Assembly (NCBI GenBank): GCA_021399445.1
Contig: JAJTUQ010000002.1
Coordinates: forward strand, 4,526,001 to 4,590,000
Source of the DNA: Xylogone sp. PMI_703
Lineage: Eukaryota; Ascomycota; Leotiomycetes
Length of the DNA: 64,000 bases
Direction: 5' to 3'
Made by a program: the position numbers and the translations under genes. The notes under the pieces are model-generated. The model ran no database searches, was not told the origin of the DNA, and saw only the letters and a program-made list of their open reading frames with translations. Shown here in pieces: positions 11,301 through 28,186 of the stretch (position 1 is the first letter of the stretch; every line of letters starts with the position of its first letter).

Positions 11301-12333
11301 TCATTTGTCTAATCCGCGTGCTTTCACGAAGCGGGTAATCTGCTCTCTTGTGAGTTTCTCATTATACTGCTCCTGAACTTCATAGAAGGAGATCATTTCT
11401 TGTATGCAGTTGACCACTCCTTCAATATCTATATTGCTCTCCGTGAGCCAGTCGGCCAGTTTTTGGACCTTTGTTCTAACACCGCCATTTTCCTTTTCAC
11501 TATTCGAAAGCCTTGATTGATTGCTAGGATTCAGGGCGGCTTGTGTCATATTAGCAATATTGCCAGCGGCACTACTCGCGGACTGTATACCCGTGGCATT
11601 AGGTCGCAAAACCAAAGCCAAGAGGATAGCCATGATGGCAACAAGATGTGGGGGATACAGGAGAGGAAGGTCAGTCATGTAGTGATCGTTGATAATTGAC
11701 CAAGCAAGGGCAGACTCCTCGGGTGTCATGGAAAAGACTCCCTGGAGGGATGTTAGGGTCCTATAAGGGTGATGAACAATCATTTGCGAGCTCATCTCGG
11801 AAATGAGGAAGAACTCGCATTCTCCAAGCTTTGAAGTGTCACTGCTAAAGAAATCTACACAGAAACTCCTTAATAAACATTCAATCAGCAGGAAGGATGG
11901 ATTTGCGTACCAGGCCACAGTGTCCTGCCTTCGCTGACAACAAGTCGGATATGATGTGGACACTCTTCCATTTTGCAAGCTAAGTATACCGCAGTCGCAA
12001 TTACCAGATATGGATTCGTTCGACGAATCTCCACTTTTGTATAAAATCGGCGGATATATAATTGAGCAGTCGCCATGGCCTGTTGTCGAATCCCCAGACG
12101 TTTCCCGAGCCTAGCAATTTCTATCCGGAAAAGTGATGAGCATACGCCCGACATTGCATTCTGGAGGACTTACGCTGATTGAAATATATACTTAAGTGCC
12201 GCAATTGGGGGAGGGGAAACATCTGCACCAAATTTGGGTCCTCATCTTCGAGCTTCTTGCGAAGGCCATCTAAATGCTCTCGTGTGAATTGCCAGTACCG
12301 CCTCTGGGTTGATTCCCAGTAATTAGCTGCCAT
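11301..12333 (-). CDS. ssn8: cyclin C (Mediator kinase-module cyclin)
   Basis: Three exons on the minus strand, 12174-12333, 11911-12120 and 11301-11854, encode 307 residues, the usual size for fungal cyclin C. The N-terminus ([14 protein letters not shown]) and the two cyclin folds, at roughly residues 40-145 and 155-265, are typical. The LACKMEECP stretch of the first fold and the [11 protein letters not shown] stretch at the start of the second are family hallmarks. Cyclin C pairs with the Cdk8/Ssn3 kinase in the Mediator complex and represses or tunes RNA polymerase II transcription in the nucleus. It is divergent from the carrier gene at 12796 with a 462-bp gap between starts. Confidence 0.96.
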
Positions 12334-12795
12334 GAAGGGCGAACTGGGAAATGAAATCTCAAAACAGTCCAAGGGGCGAACTAAGGAAGAAGGATAGCTG
12401 CAGAGCGAACCATACTTTGAGCAATTCCGGTACCTTTGCAAAACAATGGTACTGTGGGGAGACGCCAGCTACCGTAGTTATTAATACGCAGCACGACAGA
12501 GGTCAAGGCTGTTGACAAGGCTGGACATGTCAGTACGGAGTCGTGCAACCGCCATTGACGCAATTCTTCGCTTGGCTCTTTTGAGCCTGTGACGAAGGTC
12601 TGCATTTGTTACTTTCAGGATGTCGCTTTACCCCACAGCTTGATAGGATTCGACCGAGAACAACAACGCTAAAGCGCGCAATTGCATGACATTTGTCTCG
12701 ATGATAATCGCTGATTTTGACCCATTGATCGGTTCTGTCGTTAAACCGCGAACCATGCTTTTCAATCCATAACGAAAGCTAGCCTCACACTGACG
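12334..12795. promoter_or_regulatory. divergent promoter region (cyclin C / mitochondrial carrier)
   Basis: A 462-bp gap between two divergent starts. It contains one GTACGGAG element (12533-12540), part of a motif family recurring in this window. No specific regulator can be named. Confidence 0.55.
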
Positions 12796-15072
12796 ATGGA
12801 CAATCTGGAATCCCAGAATTTGCGGGATGCCAGGGTTGAGAGGTTATGGAGGAGACTAGATCCCCAGAACAAAGGGGAATTAGACATAACCGGCCTGCAG
12901 AATGGATTGAAAAGGATCGATCATCGTGAGAAGTCGACCTCCCCTTTTCTGTTCCGTCCCTTCTAAGTAATGTATAGCTTTGAAGAATGCGAATGATATG
13001 ATACAAACTGTTGTTAAAGCAGTTGACAGCAATGGAGACGGTGTTATCCAATATGAAGGTGCGCTATTCCTGGTTCTACTATAAACTCAAGATGGAAGCA
13101 GTCAATTTCCTCCTCCGTTCCCAGCTAATACCATCTACCCTAGAATTCCGAATTTTTGTCGAGCATACCGAAAAGGAGTTATACACCCTCTTCCGGTCCA
13201 TCGATAAGGATAGCAATGGGAAGTTAGATAAGGGAGAGCTAAAATCTGCATTTCAGAAAGCAGGCTTAACCGTTCCATCTTCAAAACTTGACCGGTTCTT
13301 TACCGAGGTTGATATGAATCACGATGTTGGTCTACTTTTTTTCTTTGGTGTGATTATACTTACAATCCGTAGGGCTACATAACTTTCGACGAGTGGAGGT
13401 GAGCAGTGCCTATTGTATATGATTGATGGTCAAAGAAGAGGGGCACTCCAGCTTCTTTTCTATGTCCTCTCTAGCCGTGACTGTTACTGGAGAGCGTTGC
13501 CGCTGATATAGATAGAAACTTTCTGCTTTTTTTGCCTACCAACGATGATACCCCGCCTTTGAACGCTGTTTTATCATACTATACGGCTACTGTAACGCTT
13601 AATGCAGAGGGCGATACTTCTATTAGTGAAGAGACTCTCGAAGGGCTAGGTAGAGCACCAAAATTTCTTAAGATTCTTTTTGGGGCCATTTTCAACATTG
13701 CAACGCCACCGAAAATCAGTTCTTTTCCAGAAAAGGATCAGTCTGAGTCGCCTGCCCCCGTAGATTCAGCGACACATGGGGCGGAAGATACATACCTCGG
13801 GCAAGCGCATAACACGAGCGATTATCAAAATACCAACCTCAATCTAGATTCTAGTAGTACAAGGATAGCAGAATCCCTGACGCTGGATGAAGAGGAGGAG
13901 GAGGATGATGCTATTTTTAAAGTTCCACCATCACAAAAACCCTTGCTGATGAGTATTTTGCCCGATCCAGGCTATTTCGCGGCAGGTGGTCTTGCGGGAG
14001 TTATCTCTCGAACTGCTACTGCGCCACTCGATCGTCTCAAGGTCTACCTGATCGCAAACACCGATGCTGCGAAAACCTCGCTGGAAGCTATGAAACAGGG
14101 TAACCATGTTGCCGCAGTAAAGAGTGTCGGCCGGCCGCTCGTCGATGCAACCAAAGAGCTTTGGAAAGCCGGTGGAATGCGTAGTCTGTTTGCTGGTATG
14201 TATATTCCCTGATCGGTTCAAGTGTTTCCTAATCCGTCATATAGGCAATGGCTTGAATGTTTTGAAGGTCATGCCGGAGTCAGCTATAAAATTCGGGTCA
14301 TACGAAGCTGCCAAAAGGGCTCTAGCAAGGCTTGAAGGGCACGACGATCCAACGAACATCAATCCTTACTCTAAGTTCGCTGCTGGAGGAATCGGTGGTC
14401 TTGTTTCACAGTATGCTGGATGCTGGAAACGCTCCTAACTTGAAAAATATGCTAATAGCGGTATTAGGCTTTTTGTTTACCCAATAGACACCCTCAAGTT
14501 TCGGTATGGGAAACACTCCTCTATCTACTGTCTTCGCTAGCTAATAATATCATAGAATGCAGTGTGAGACAGTCTCGGGAGGCTTGCACGGTAATGCTCT
14601 GATAGTAGCAACGGCTAGAAAACTTTACACCCAAGGGGGCATATTGCCTTTCTATCGTGGATTGACGATGGGATTGATTGGCGTATTCCCTTACTCTGCA
14701 ATTGACCTTGGCACATTTGAATTCCTCAAGAAGCAAATCACAAAGAGAAACGCAAGGCTCATGGGATGTCACGAGGATGACGCTCTACCAGGATCCTTTG
14801 CTACTGGCTGTATTGGCGCTATGTCAGGAGCATTTGGTGCTAGTGTTGTCTACCCTATCAATCTCCTAAGAACTCGGCTTCAAGCGCAAGGAACAGTTTT
14901 GCATCCCGCAACCTATAACGGAATCTGGGATGTTGCGCAGAAGACTGTGAAGAACGAAGGCATGAGAGGATTGTTTAAGGGAATTACGCCAAATCTCTTA
15001 AAGGTGGTTCCGGCAGTCAGCATTACCTACGTTGTCTATGAGAATGCCAAGAAGGTTATGCATCTGAGGTGA
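12796..15072 (+). CDS. calcium-regulated mitochondrial carrier (Sal1/SCaMC type)
   Basis: Eight exons (12796-12925, 12978-13058, 13144-13325, 13373-13398, 13516-14195, 14245-14410, 14468-14503, 14556-15072) keep frame throughout and give 605 residues. The N-terminal part has EF-hands with intact 12-residue loops at D60-E71, D91-E102 and D127-E138. A first loop at D22-G33 is degenerate, lacking the final acidic residue. An acidic linker of about 150 residues follows. Three mitochondrial-carrier repeats then run from about residue 290 to the end, with signatures PLDRLK, PIDTLK and PINLLR. The family exchanges ATP-Mg or ADP for phosphate across the inner membrane under cytosolic calcium control. 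The linker is longer than in animal SCaMCs. Confidence 0.94.
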
Positions 15073-15413
15073 AGTAGAGGGGAATTGGTGGGGTTTTGAT
15101 ATTCTGCACGCTGCATTGACTGCGCGACATTTTACATATGTACATTCCGATGCATTGGGACGGCGTTTATCTACAAGGAGTTCCAGGATACCGATTAGCT
15201 CTGGTTAGTGTTCTATGGTATACACATACAATGGTAGGTAGAGAATTTCAAGAATTTCCGCACACTGAAGACGAGAAGGCGCTGAATTGCGATTTTCTCA
15301 ACACAAATAGCTACCCCTAAGTCTCTCTAATTGCTTAATATTACATTCATTATGCTTAGATATACAAGCCCTTTGCGCCATCTATATGCAACACAAATAA
15401 GGAGTAGAGTAGC
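15073..15413. other. convergent 3' intergenic region
   Basis: Lies between the convergent calcium-regulated carrier and SAM carrier genes and should hold their 3' untranslated regions. A 60-codon frame at 15138-15320 has no support. Confidence 0.5.
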
Positions 15414-16277
15414 TCAGATATAAGATATCCCCTTTTCAGTCAAAGAATTGTATGCCCATTGGTAGGAGCCTAAGAATATTGCTCCTCCTGCACTGATCCA
15501 GGCTATTCTAGGGCCAATTCCTGCAAAGAATGCCCTTGGTCCGCTATCATGGAGTATTTGCCTCAGCATAGATATCATCGCAGTCTTCTCTTTTGCCAAC
15601 ATCATCCTAGTCTTCAGCACATCTAAAGGAGTTGTAATTCCAGCCGCCACGGCACCAGCTGCGCTACCAAATAGACCACTCTCAAACGCGCTTATGTGAT
15701 CTTTTTGCGATGTTTTCCTCCGATACTCTTTCATTCCCTCCCATAGCGGGAATTGTATGACTGTGAATGGTATTTCCCTCATAATGGTAACGGACCATCC
15801 TCTATATAGTTCCTGTAAAACACGGCTTATACCAGTTGTCCGATATTGTGATAAAATGCCCTGCAGCGCAGAAAACGAAGAGGGGTATTGCCCAGCCTGT
15901 GCTCTCTGCTTCACCACCTCCGTGGGTACTCTCACAGCGCATGCTGCTACCTCTCCGAGACTTGCAGCGATCATATGTTCGATCGGTGCCGCCCAATCAC
16001 TCTCTTGTCCTTTAGCTTTCCGCAGACGCCTTTCAGAAAGGAATGCTTTAGAGTATTCATATGTGCAGAAAAAGAGGGCTGCCCCGGGTGCCGAGCCCAC
16101 AATGGCGCTACCTACGCCTTGATATATGCCATTGAAGCCACCAGAAGCCCAGAAGCCAGCCGAAGACTGAAGGCGCGTTTTTAGAGTATCTAATGGGAAA
16201 AGTGAAAGGTCGACAGTTGTGCCCGCAACGGCTCCGGCTAAGAGAGCATGAGAAAAGTTTGAATTGGTGGACGCCAT
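15414..16277 (-). CDS. pet8: mitochondrial S-adenosylmethionine carrier (Pet8-like)
   Basis: One exon of 287 residues from the ATG at 16277; an ATG four codons upstream (16289) is also in frame, but the family normally starts close to the first transmembrane helix. Three carrier repeats show the signatures PLDTLKTR, PTEVVKQR and PLDVLKTR, with Gly-rich helix-packing motifs between them. The short length, the first-repeat context LFPLDTLKTRLQS and the very short N-terminus match the SAM carrier family (yeast Pet8, human SLC25A26). It imports SAM into the matrix in exchange for S-adenosylhomocysteine, for methylation, lipoate and biotin synthesis. It is divergent from the tRNA-lysidine synthetase gene at 16551, only 273 bp between starts. 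Confidence 0.93.
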   Translation of the reverse strand: MASTNSNFSHALLAGAVAGTTVDLSLFPLDTLKTRLQSSAGFWASGGFNGIYQGVGSAIVGSAPGAALFFCTYEYSKAFLSERRLRKAKGQESDWAAPIEHMIAASLGEVAACAVRVPTEVVKQRAQAGQYPSSFSALQGILSQYRTTGISRVLQELYRGWSVTIMREIPFTVIQFPLWEGMKEYRRKTSQKDHISAFESGLFGSAAGAVAAGITTPLDVLKTRMMLAKEKTAMISMLRQILHDSGPRAFFAGIGPRIAWISAGGAIFLGSYQWAYNSLTEKGISYI

Positions 16278-16550
16278 CTTAAGGAGCAATGGCCCTTAAA
16301 AGCACAATGTGTAGGAAATCGGTACTACTGTCATAGATAAGTGACGGGCCATAGCCATTCCATAGTTAGGATTCTCATGTTCTGCAGTTGAAGATGACGA
16401 AATATCAACATCGGAGGAAGCTTATGCGCGGGGAAGAAGCTAGCCTCGTCTACAAAAAAGCTCAAAAGTTAGACGCGGCTGACATATTATCATATCACTA
16501 ACTCGGCCCACTATACAGAAAGCGTCCATTCCTTTGTGTTAAAATATGGA
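16278..16550. promoter_or_regulatory. compact divergent promoter (SAM carrier / TilS-like)
   Basis: Only 273 bp separate the two start codons, so core promoter elements and leaders must overlap or abut. Both products serve mitochondria, which makes co-expression plausible. No specific site was identified. Confidence 0.6.
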
Positions 16551-18292
16551 ATGGGCGTTATTCGGAATGCAGCCCGTCCTGTAACCATCAGTGAATTCAA
16601 AAATTCATTATTGAAGATATGGCGTCCTCGCTCATTTTCCGGCCAGGATCCGGTCACTCTGGGTCTCGCAATAAGTGGAGGGGTTGATTCCATGGCTCTT
16701 GCTGTACTATGCTCTCGACTGATCACATCTCAGAGAGATATTAATGCTTGTATACCAAATATAAGCCTCCAGGCGTTTGTGGTAGATCATCGCGCAAGAG
16801 AAGGCAGTAATCTAGAAGCCAAAAATGTGGCTGATATACTGCAGAACAATGGTAAGGACATATCCTAAGTGCCTACGTTCTCTTTTGTAGACAATGCTTA
16901 TATGTTATAGGCATTCGTACTCAAATCTTGACGTTGGACTGGCATGGAAGTTCTCAACCATCCAAGCTGCCCAACTTTGAGACTTTGGCAAGAAGATATC
17001 GTTTTCAAGCACTTGGTCTAGCCTGTAAAGAGCTCAATATTAAGTCTCTACTTCTTGCTCATCATGAAGATGACCAGGCTGAAACTGTGCTCATGAGACT
17101 TATTGCTGGCCATCGTGGGCTGGGGCTAGCAGGAATTAAGTCATCTGCCGGTATCCCAGAATGTTACGGCATTCACGGCGTGTACGAAAGTGGCGCTCTC
17201 GATGATCAACTGGGAGATTTCAAACCTCCTAATGGAAATAACAGTCTTGAGTATAACGTGGGACTAGAAGTTCCGAATTTGAATTCAGAAAATGGAGGAA
17301 TTAGGATATACAGACCTCTCCTGGGCTTTAGCAAAGACCGGCTTATAGCTACCGCTCAAGTAGAGAACATGCCATGGTTTGAAGACTTGACAAACAAAGA
17401 TCCGACGCTCACTAGACGAAACGCCGTCAGATATCTATTCAAATCTTATCAGCTACCAGCCGCTCTGTCAAAATCCTCGCTCCTTTCTATGAGTAGGAGA
17501 ATAGACTCACGACACGAGGCTTTACAGGAGACTGCTAAGCAGTGGCTGATCCATTGCCAAATGATGGACTTCGAGTGGCGTACAGGGACCCTACGAGTTC
17601 GTTTCCCCAAGGATTTGGAACTCCTTGGATTATCTTCTGATTCAAATTTACCAAGGTCTCCAAAGGAAATCCCAGAAATAGCTCTTCTCATGGTACGGGA
17701 AGTCGTCAAAATTGTAACCCCTGACGAGCACGTACCCCTTTCATCACTTCATAGTACAGTGGAACGCATATTTTTGGAACTGTTCCCAGATGGAAGAGAG
17801 ATTCCGAATCTTGCTTCTTTCGCCACTTCAGGAGTCCAATTCCAGCTCATGTCCTCAGCAACGGAGGAGCAGCAAGATAGGGAATGGCTTATTTCTCGTC
17901 AACAATATATTTCGTCTCCATGCAAACGCCCTATGCATGAGGTCCTTCCATCAGATACCTGGTCTCCATGGATACTATATGATGGTCGGTATTGGATACG
18001 AATCTTAAATCAGCATTCTGTTCCGCTTCGGGTACGGCCTTTCCGAAAAGAAGATTTACAAGGATTTAAAAGTTCTCTTTCGAGAACTGATAGGAAATCT
18101 CTGGAGAACATACTAAAAAGTCTTGCGCCAGGAGATATCAGATGGACACTACCGGCTATCGTAGCACTATATGATGATGGCACAGAGAAGCTTCTATGTT
18201 TGCCTACTTTGGGCTTTAGAATCCCGGACTCTGGCTTGAAATGGCAAATTAGGTACAAGAAGATAGACATAGACAATCTAGTACCAAAATAG
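16551..18292 (+). CDS. tRNA(Ile)-lysidine synthetase-like PP-loop protein, probably mitochondrial
   Basis: Two exons, 16551-16851 and 16911-18292, encode 560 residues. An in-frame GTG upstream (16536) was not used. The PP-loop SGGVDS at residues 42-47 binds ATP. The HHEDDQAETVLMRL block after the intron and the later RPLL...W..DLTN.D...RRNAVRYLF block are the classic TilS signatures. In bacteria TilS converts C34 of tRNA-Ile(CAU) to lysidine so that it reads AUA. A nuclear fungal copy with a basic, Arg-rich N-terminus probably modifies mitochondrial tRNA-Ile. It is longer than bacterial TilS; the C-terminal half is less recognisable. It is convergent with the WDR48-like gene, about 95 bp between stops. 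Confidence 0.9.
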
Positions 18293-18387
18293 CTATGACG
18301 TATAAATAGATAGATCTCATTAAGGGCTGTATAGCCTATCCTAAAAAGCCATTGCTAAACTAGAACGAAATGTAGAGCTAATCGCCT

Positions 18388-21722
<3,335 letters not shown>

Positions 21723-22415
21723 ATCAGCGGAGGGTATCGACCATGCGCATGAGGAGGTTGCGATGCACGAAGTCCACGATCATACAGCGCAATACTGTAC
21801 ACGATGAGGAGAAGCACTTGAGGAGTTGGAGTTGGATTTGGATTAGACAGGAAGGGTACAGGCATTAATACTGACGGGTGGAGAGCAAGCATTCAGGCCC
21901 CATTAGCTCCTCTGTGCTGGGGTCGCTTCTCCGCAGATGTCCTGCCAGAGAACCGAGAGAACCCACTAAGACCCGCGCCACAGGCAACTTGGGACGTGGA
22001 TCAGGGGCTGATGCCGGCCTCTGGTGCCTGTCATGGAACCCAACCTGCATCCCGCGGGCGTCCATTGCTGGGTCGTCCTATCATCCCATCATACACAGCA
22101 TTCACCCGGCATTCACACTGTACCACATACTGCACAAGTGCTGTGTAAACATATCAAAATGGAATCTATAACCATAGTACTCGTCATGGCATTAGTGTAT
22201 TTCTTACTCTCACATTTATAAGGACGCTGAGCCCGCCTGGAAAACCACAAGTATATACATACAGCCACAAGGAACCAACTCCCGTGACACCGTCTCTCCA
22301 GCCACAGTCGGCCGCTTTGTGCAGAGTCTCTCGTCTAGTTAATGTCGCCAGAAAGGTACAGTGGGTATCATTTTCGTAATAATCCGCCTTCAAACGCCTG
22401 CAATGCATATTATGT
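21723..22415. other. intergenic region between WDR48-like and Ulp1-like genes
   Basis: 693 bp: the promoter of the WDR48-like gene on its left and the 3' flank of the Ulp1-like gene on its right. No gene is supported; short frames here are unsupported. Confidence 0.5.
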
Positions 22416-24100
22416 TCAGTATGTAGCACCCCAAACCCCGCCCCGGCCCCATGCAAATTCCTCCACAAACCCTCTATTGAGCAAGATGGCGGCGATGTTC
22501 CTCCGCTGTAGAGTCATGTCGCGCTCCTCATAGCAGGACGTCTCAAGGCCGCATGCCACGCAGAATGCATTGGTGCAGACAAAAACTCCACAGTCGTAGC
22601 CGTTGGTCTGCCGCGCGCTCATAGTCCGTGGTACTGTCCACTCCTCGTCGATGTATGCATCTGCCAGCTGGCATTTCAGCCATTGTCGCATGAGTGTAAT
22701 GAAGAAGGTCGGATCTCCTCCCATGCTATCAAAATATTCAATGGTTTTCGCAACCGGCCTAACCACCCCCAGCGTCCAATGTGCGCCCTTGCATATTGGC
22801 ACAAAAACTGAATCCACTTCCAGCAGCGCCTTACCCGCAGCTTTCTTTCTCTTCATGAGACGTTCCGTGCTGTTGGGGCCCTTGCTTCTCAGAGTCTCGA
22901 AGAAGAAGCTGTTGTGTGCAATGAATTTGGGCACTGGACCTGGCGTCTCTCCTAGTGCTTTAGCTTCCTCCACAGCAGCTTTGTTGGCCGCATCCACGAT
23001 CCATTCGATATATGAGTTGATGATTTCATCATTGAGCCATGCGCGATGTCCAAGGAGTGTCTGGAAATCTTTCAGTCGTAATTCGGTGCCACCAATCGAT
23101 GTTGTAATGACGTCCTGTCCACTCGACCATTCCGCAGCCTTTACCCGATCCTCCCATTTGAGACTGAGCGGCCGTATAAGAGCCTCCGAAGGGAAGCGGC
23201 GATGCAGGCGGGCCTCTTTAGCGGCGCGGATTGCAGCTTCTCTCTCTCTGGCTTTCCGTTCAAGGGCATATTTTTCACGCTTCTTGCTCATAGACACTGA
23301 TGGTCTGAATTTCGCATCATCTGCCCCATCTCCCAGAGTTAGGAAAAGCGATTCCAATTGTCGTTCTAATGATTCTTTACTGCTGGGAGCCACCGATCGA
23401 GAATATGACGCAGATAAGGAGTCTGGAACGCTTTTCGATCTTGATAAAATCCGTACCACTTTCCCATCTGTTGACCTTGATTGAGCTACAAGCGGCCGTG
23501 ATGGCGTACTTGGTTCCAACACAACCGACACTCTGTGTTGATATGCTTCTGCATGGCTAGATGATGTTGGAGGCTTGTTCGTAGCATCTATGGGGCTTTT
23601 CTTTTTCAGGAATGCCGGCTCTGGAGGCGCCCAAAACTCCTCGTTCCGCGCTGCTATTTCGCTGTCCGTCATACATCCCGTATAGTCAAGTAGTCCCATC
23701 CCGGCTTTTCGGTGGTCAATCTCAGTCGACCTAGATCTTTGTTTTTGTGGTTCATGTTTCTGGCGCTTGATCGCGGTAGTACCGTTCTCTCTCGGCTGCA
23801 CTGATTGAATATGAGTTTCGGTGACAACTGCATATGTATTTCGATTAATGCGATTCTCCTGTATAGGCCAAAAAACTTACTCTCTGTCGTGCTACTACTC
23901 GTGGTAGACGCGCTGTGGAGAAAGAGATCCTTAACCCAACTGAAGAACCCCTGGACCTTGCTCTGAGTTTCTTCAACCATCTTGTAACTATAAACTGACT
24001 GCGCGATCGATGAGTTGACGCTAACGGTATTGTAGAGTAGCGGAATACTAACTGAATCACTGGTCAGTTCTATCGAAGCTTTCCGCTTACGACCGGTCAT
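22416..24100 (-). CDS. Ulp1-family SUMO protease
   Basis: Two exons, 23881-24100 and 22416-23800, encode 534 residues. The C-terminal 215 residues form a C48 cysteine-protease domain with the expected triad: His414 in GAHWTLGVV, Asp431 in FDSMGG and Cys477 in [10 protein letters not shown], with the oxyanion Gln at 471. The [10 protein letters not shown] motif of Ulp1 precedes it. The N-terminal half is basic and low in complexity, with a Lys/Arg/Glu-rich helix just before the protease domain. The protein should mature SUMO and remove it from targets, probably at the nuclear envelope. The start is the ATG at 24100; a further 22 codons upstream are open but unlike the family. Confidence 0.95.
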
Positions 24101-24753
24101 TTCGAAGACCTGATCGTACCAGCTATTGCAAGCAATACATGCCACATCGAGGCAACGCTCATGCAATTTCTAGCGGATGTGTAAAGCGTTTGCTTTGATG
24201 TTGAGTTGGCAGAGTTGGAGCGACGGAGATCTGAGTTGTTCACCAGATTAGTCGCGGCGGCTGGGGCTCAAATAAGGTTAGCCGAAGATCGCCAAGATTA
24301 CCTAAGCGGCAAGCATCAACATCTTTGTAATATCTTCACAGAAATGTCATTCTATACTAGATATGCGATGGTCCAACAAAAATTCTGTAGATTACAATCA
24401 TCATTGATGTAATGCACGTGTAGCGGCCCCATTCGTACGAGCCAAGAATTCCCATCCAGGAAAAAGAAGTTAACCCTAAATAGCACCAAGTCAAGCGCAT
24501 TGACGACCAGTAACTTTCTAAGCCAAACTTAGGCAATCTGTTACACATTTAAAACTTGTTTTCACAAGATAAGACCAAAAGATCTCTTTGACAAATAAAC
24601 TTAAGATCTATCCAAATATGCCGTTATTATTTCTAGCTACCCATTTTCCGGTCATCTCAGCAAATCCAATAAATATGTACAGCCAGAATCCACGCACTAG
24701 AATATATAAACAAGAAAACAAAATCTGCACCTAATCATCCGTCTTCATAAAAT
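24101..24753. other. intergenic region between Ulp1-like and flavoprotein genes
   Basis: 653 bp: the promoter of the Ulp1-like gene and the 3' flank of the monooxygenase gene, which lies upstream on the same strand. Largely AT-rich towards 24530-24750. No gene seen. Confidence 0.5.
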
Positions 24754-26772
<2,019 letters not shown>

Positions 26773-28186
26773 TATGAGAAATGAGCAGGTGGAAATAACA
26801 AGAAAACAACAATCGAACAAATAATTGGTATCCAAGAAACAAACGAGCTTTGAAGATCTGGAATTGGGATATATAAGGAATTTTGACCGAGCACAATGAA
26901 CACAGCTATGGGAACCTCGAAGCTTTTGTATTTTCTTATCAACTAGTAATAGCTTCCTCCAAATCACGGAGGAGCTTCGGAATTCTCAACGGCAATTGGG
27001 TCGGCGGCGCACACATTATGGGCCATCGCGCTGCAGCATGCCTGCACCAAGTACCGAGAAGGCAATTCTGAAGCCATCATATGAAGGGCGATGGGTACCG
27101 GAACACCGCTACGGCACTGATGCGGGGAAGCCCAGAGCGATGAGCCAGTCGAAAGCGTGGCGACCTTCTCATTGAAGTCCTTCGGCTTAGAGATCGGGAA
27201 GTGCTGGAGACTGCCCTAGCTACATATGGTTAGTGCAGATGCTTAGATGGCCTGTCAGAGCCTGAGAAGACAGGCCATGCTGACAGAACTGTGGAGCTCG
27301 TTCGCAGGTACGCGCTGTGATGCAATGCCATATCTGTCTCTTATTGCCGACAAGTATATCCGGCCGTAATGGGTCAGTCCCGTGTTGTCTCCCGTAAGAG
27401 TTCCAAGGGCTTCATCTCCAGAAATTGTGATCATGGGCCATCAGGTATGTAATACGGCATGTATCAGAGTAGATAGAGAGGGAAGCAGCGTTGTTTTACT
27501 GCTGGTAAGGTGTGCCGCCTTTACCGGCCCTCCACTACTGACTTCCACGGAACGATACTGCGGAACTGCTGTACGGAATACTTTCAGACGGAAGCTGCGA
27601 GGGCTTGGTAACGACCATAGAAATGGTGATGAAGACATCGGGGCAGAAGATTGAGTCTTCTAAACACCCTAACACTCTATTCAACTAGTTTCGATGGCAT
27701 CCTGAGCTTGGCTCAACTGACACCACTGAGCCAATACTTGCGCGGTCTCTATAACGAATGCGGTATTTCCAGTTACTTTTCGTTGTGTTATTCTTTTCCC
27801 TCTTTTCTCTCTTGCTATATTTCGTAGGACATGATAGAATCAAAAGGGCTTGACTCTCTTATCCATTTCTGTGAATCGAGCAATATATTTCATCTGATAA
27901 AGCTATCATGACAGACAAGGAACATTAGCAAGAAACAGACTCGCAAAGCTAAGTAGGTACGCTTTATGTAAAAACGTAAGTCTGCAAACAACCGCTGCAA
28001 TTAAGCGGGAGTTTCTCTTTTCTTTAGCGTAGGGATATATCATATTTTGTTACGCAGTGTGAACGCTTGTTCAGTTTCTCTCATCTTTCAGTATGCGCAC
28101 GGGATATGATCGATACACATAAGACCCTAAACAATAGTCACCATTGAGCTTCAATAGCAGAACGATATCCATCTTCTACTACGACA
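26773..28186. other. divergent intergenic region with possible relic sequence
   Basis: 1.4 kb between divergent starts of the flavoprotein gene and the 631-aa hypothetical gene. The GC-richer part at about 26970-27660 contains short protein-like frames broken by stops, possibly a decayed gene, but no family is recognised. The remaining AT-rich part towards 28186 is likely promoter. Confidence 0.4.

Noticed and set aside
22603..23484. 293-codon plus-strand frame
   Set aside because: Antisense to the Ulp1-like protease domain, whose catalytic residues fix the coding strand.
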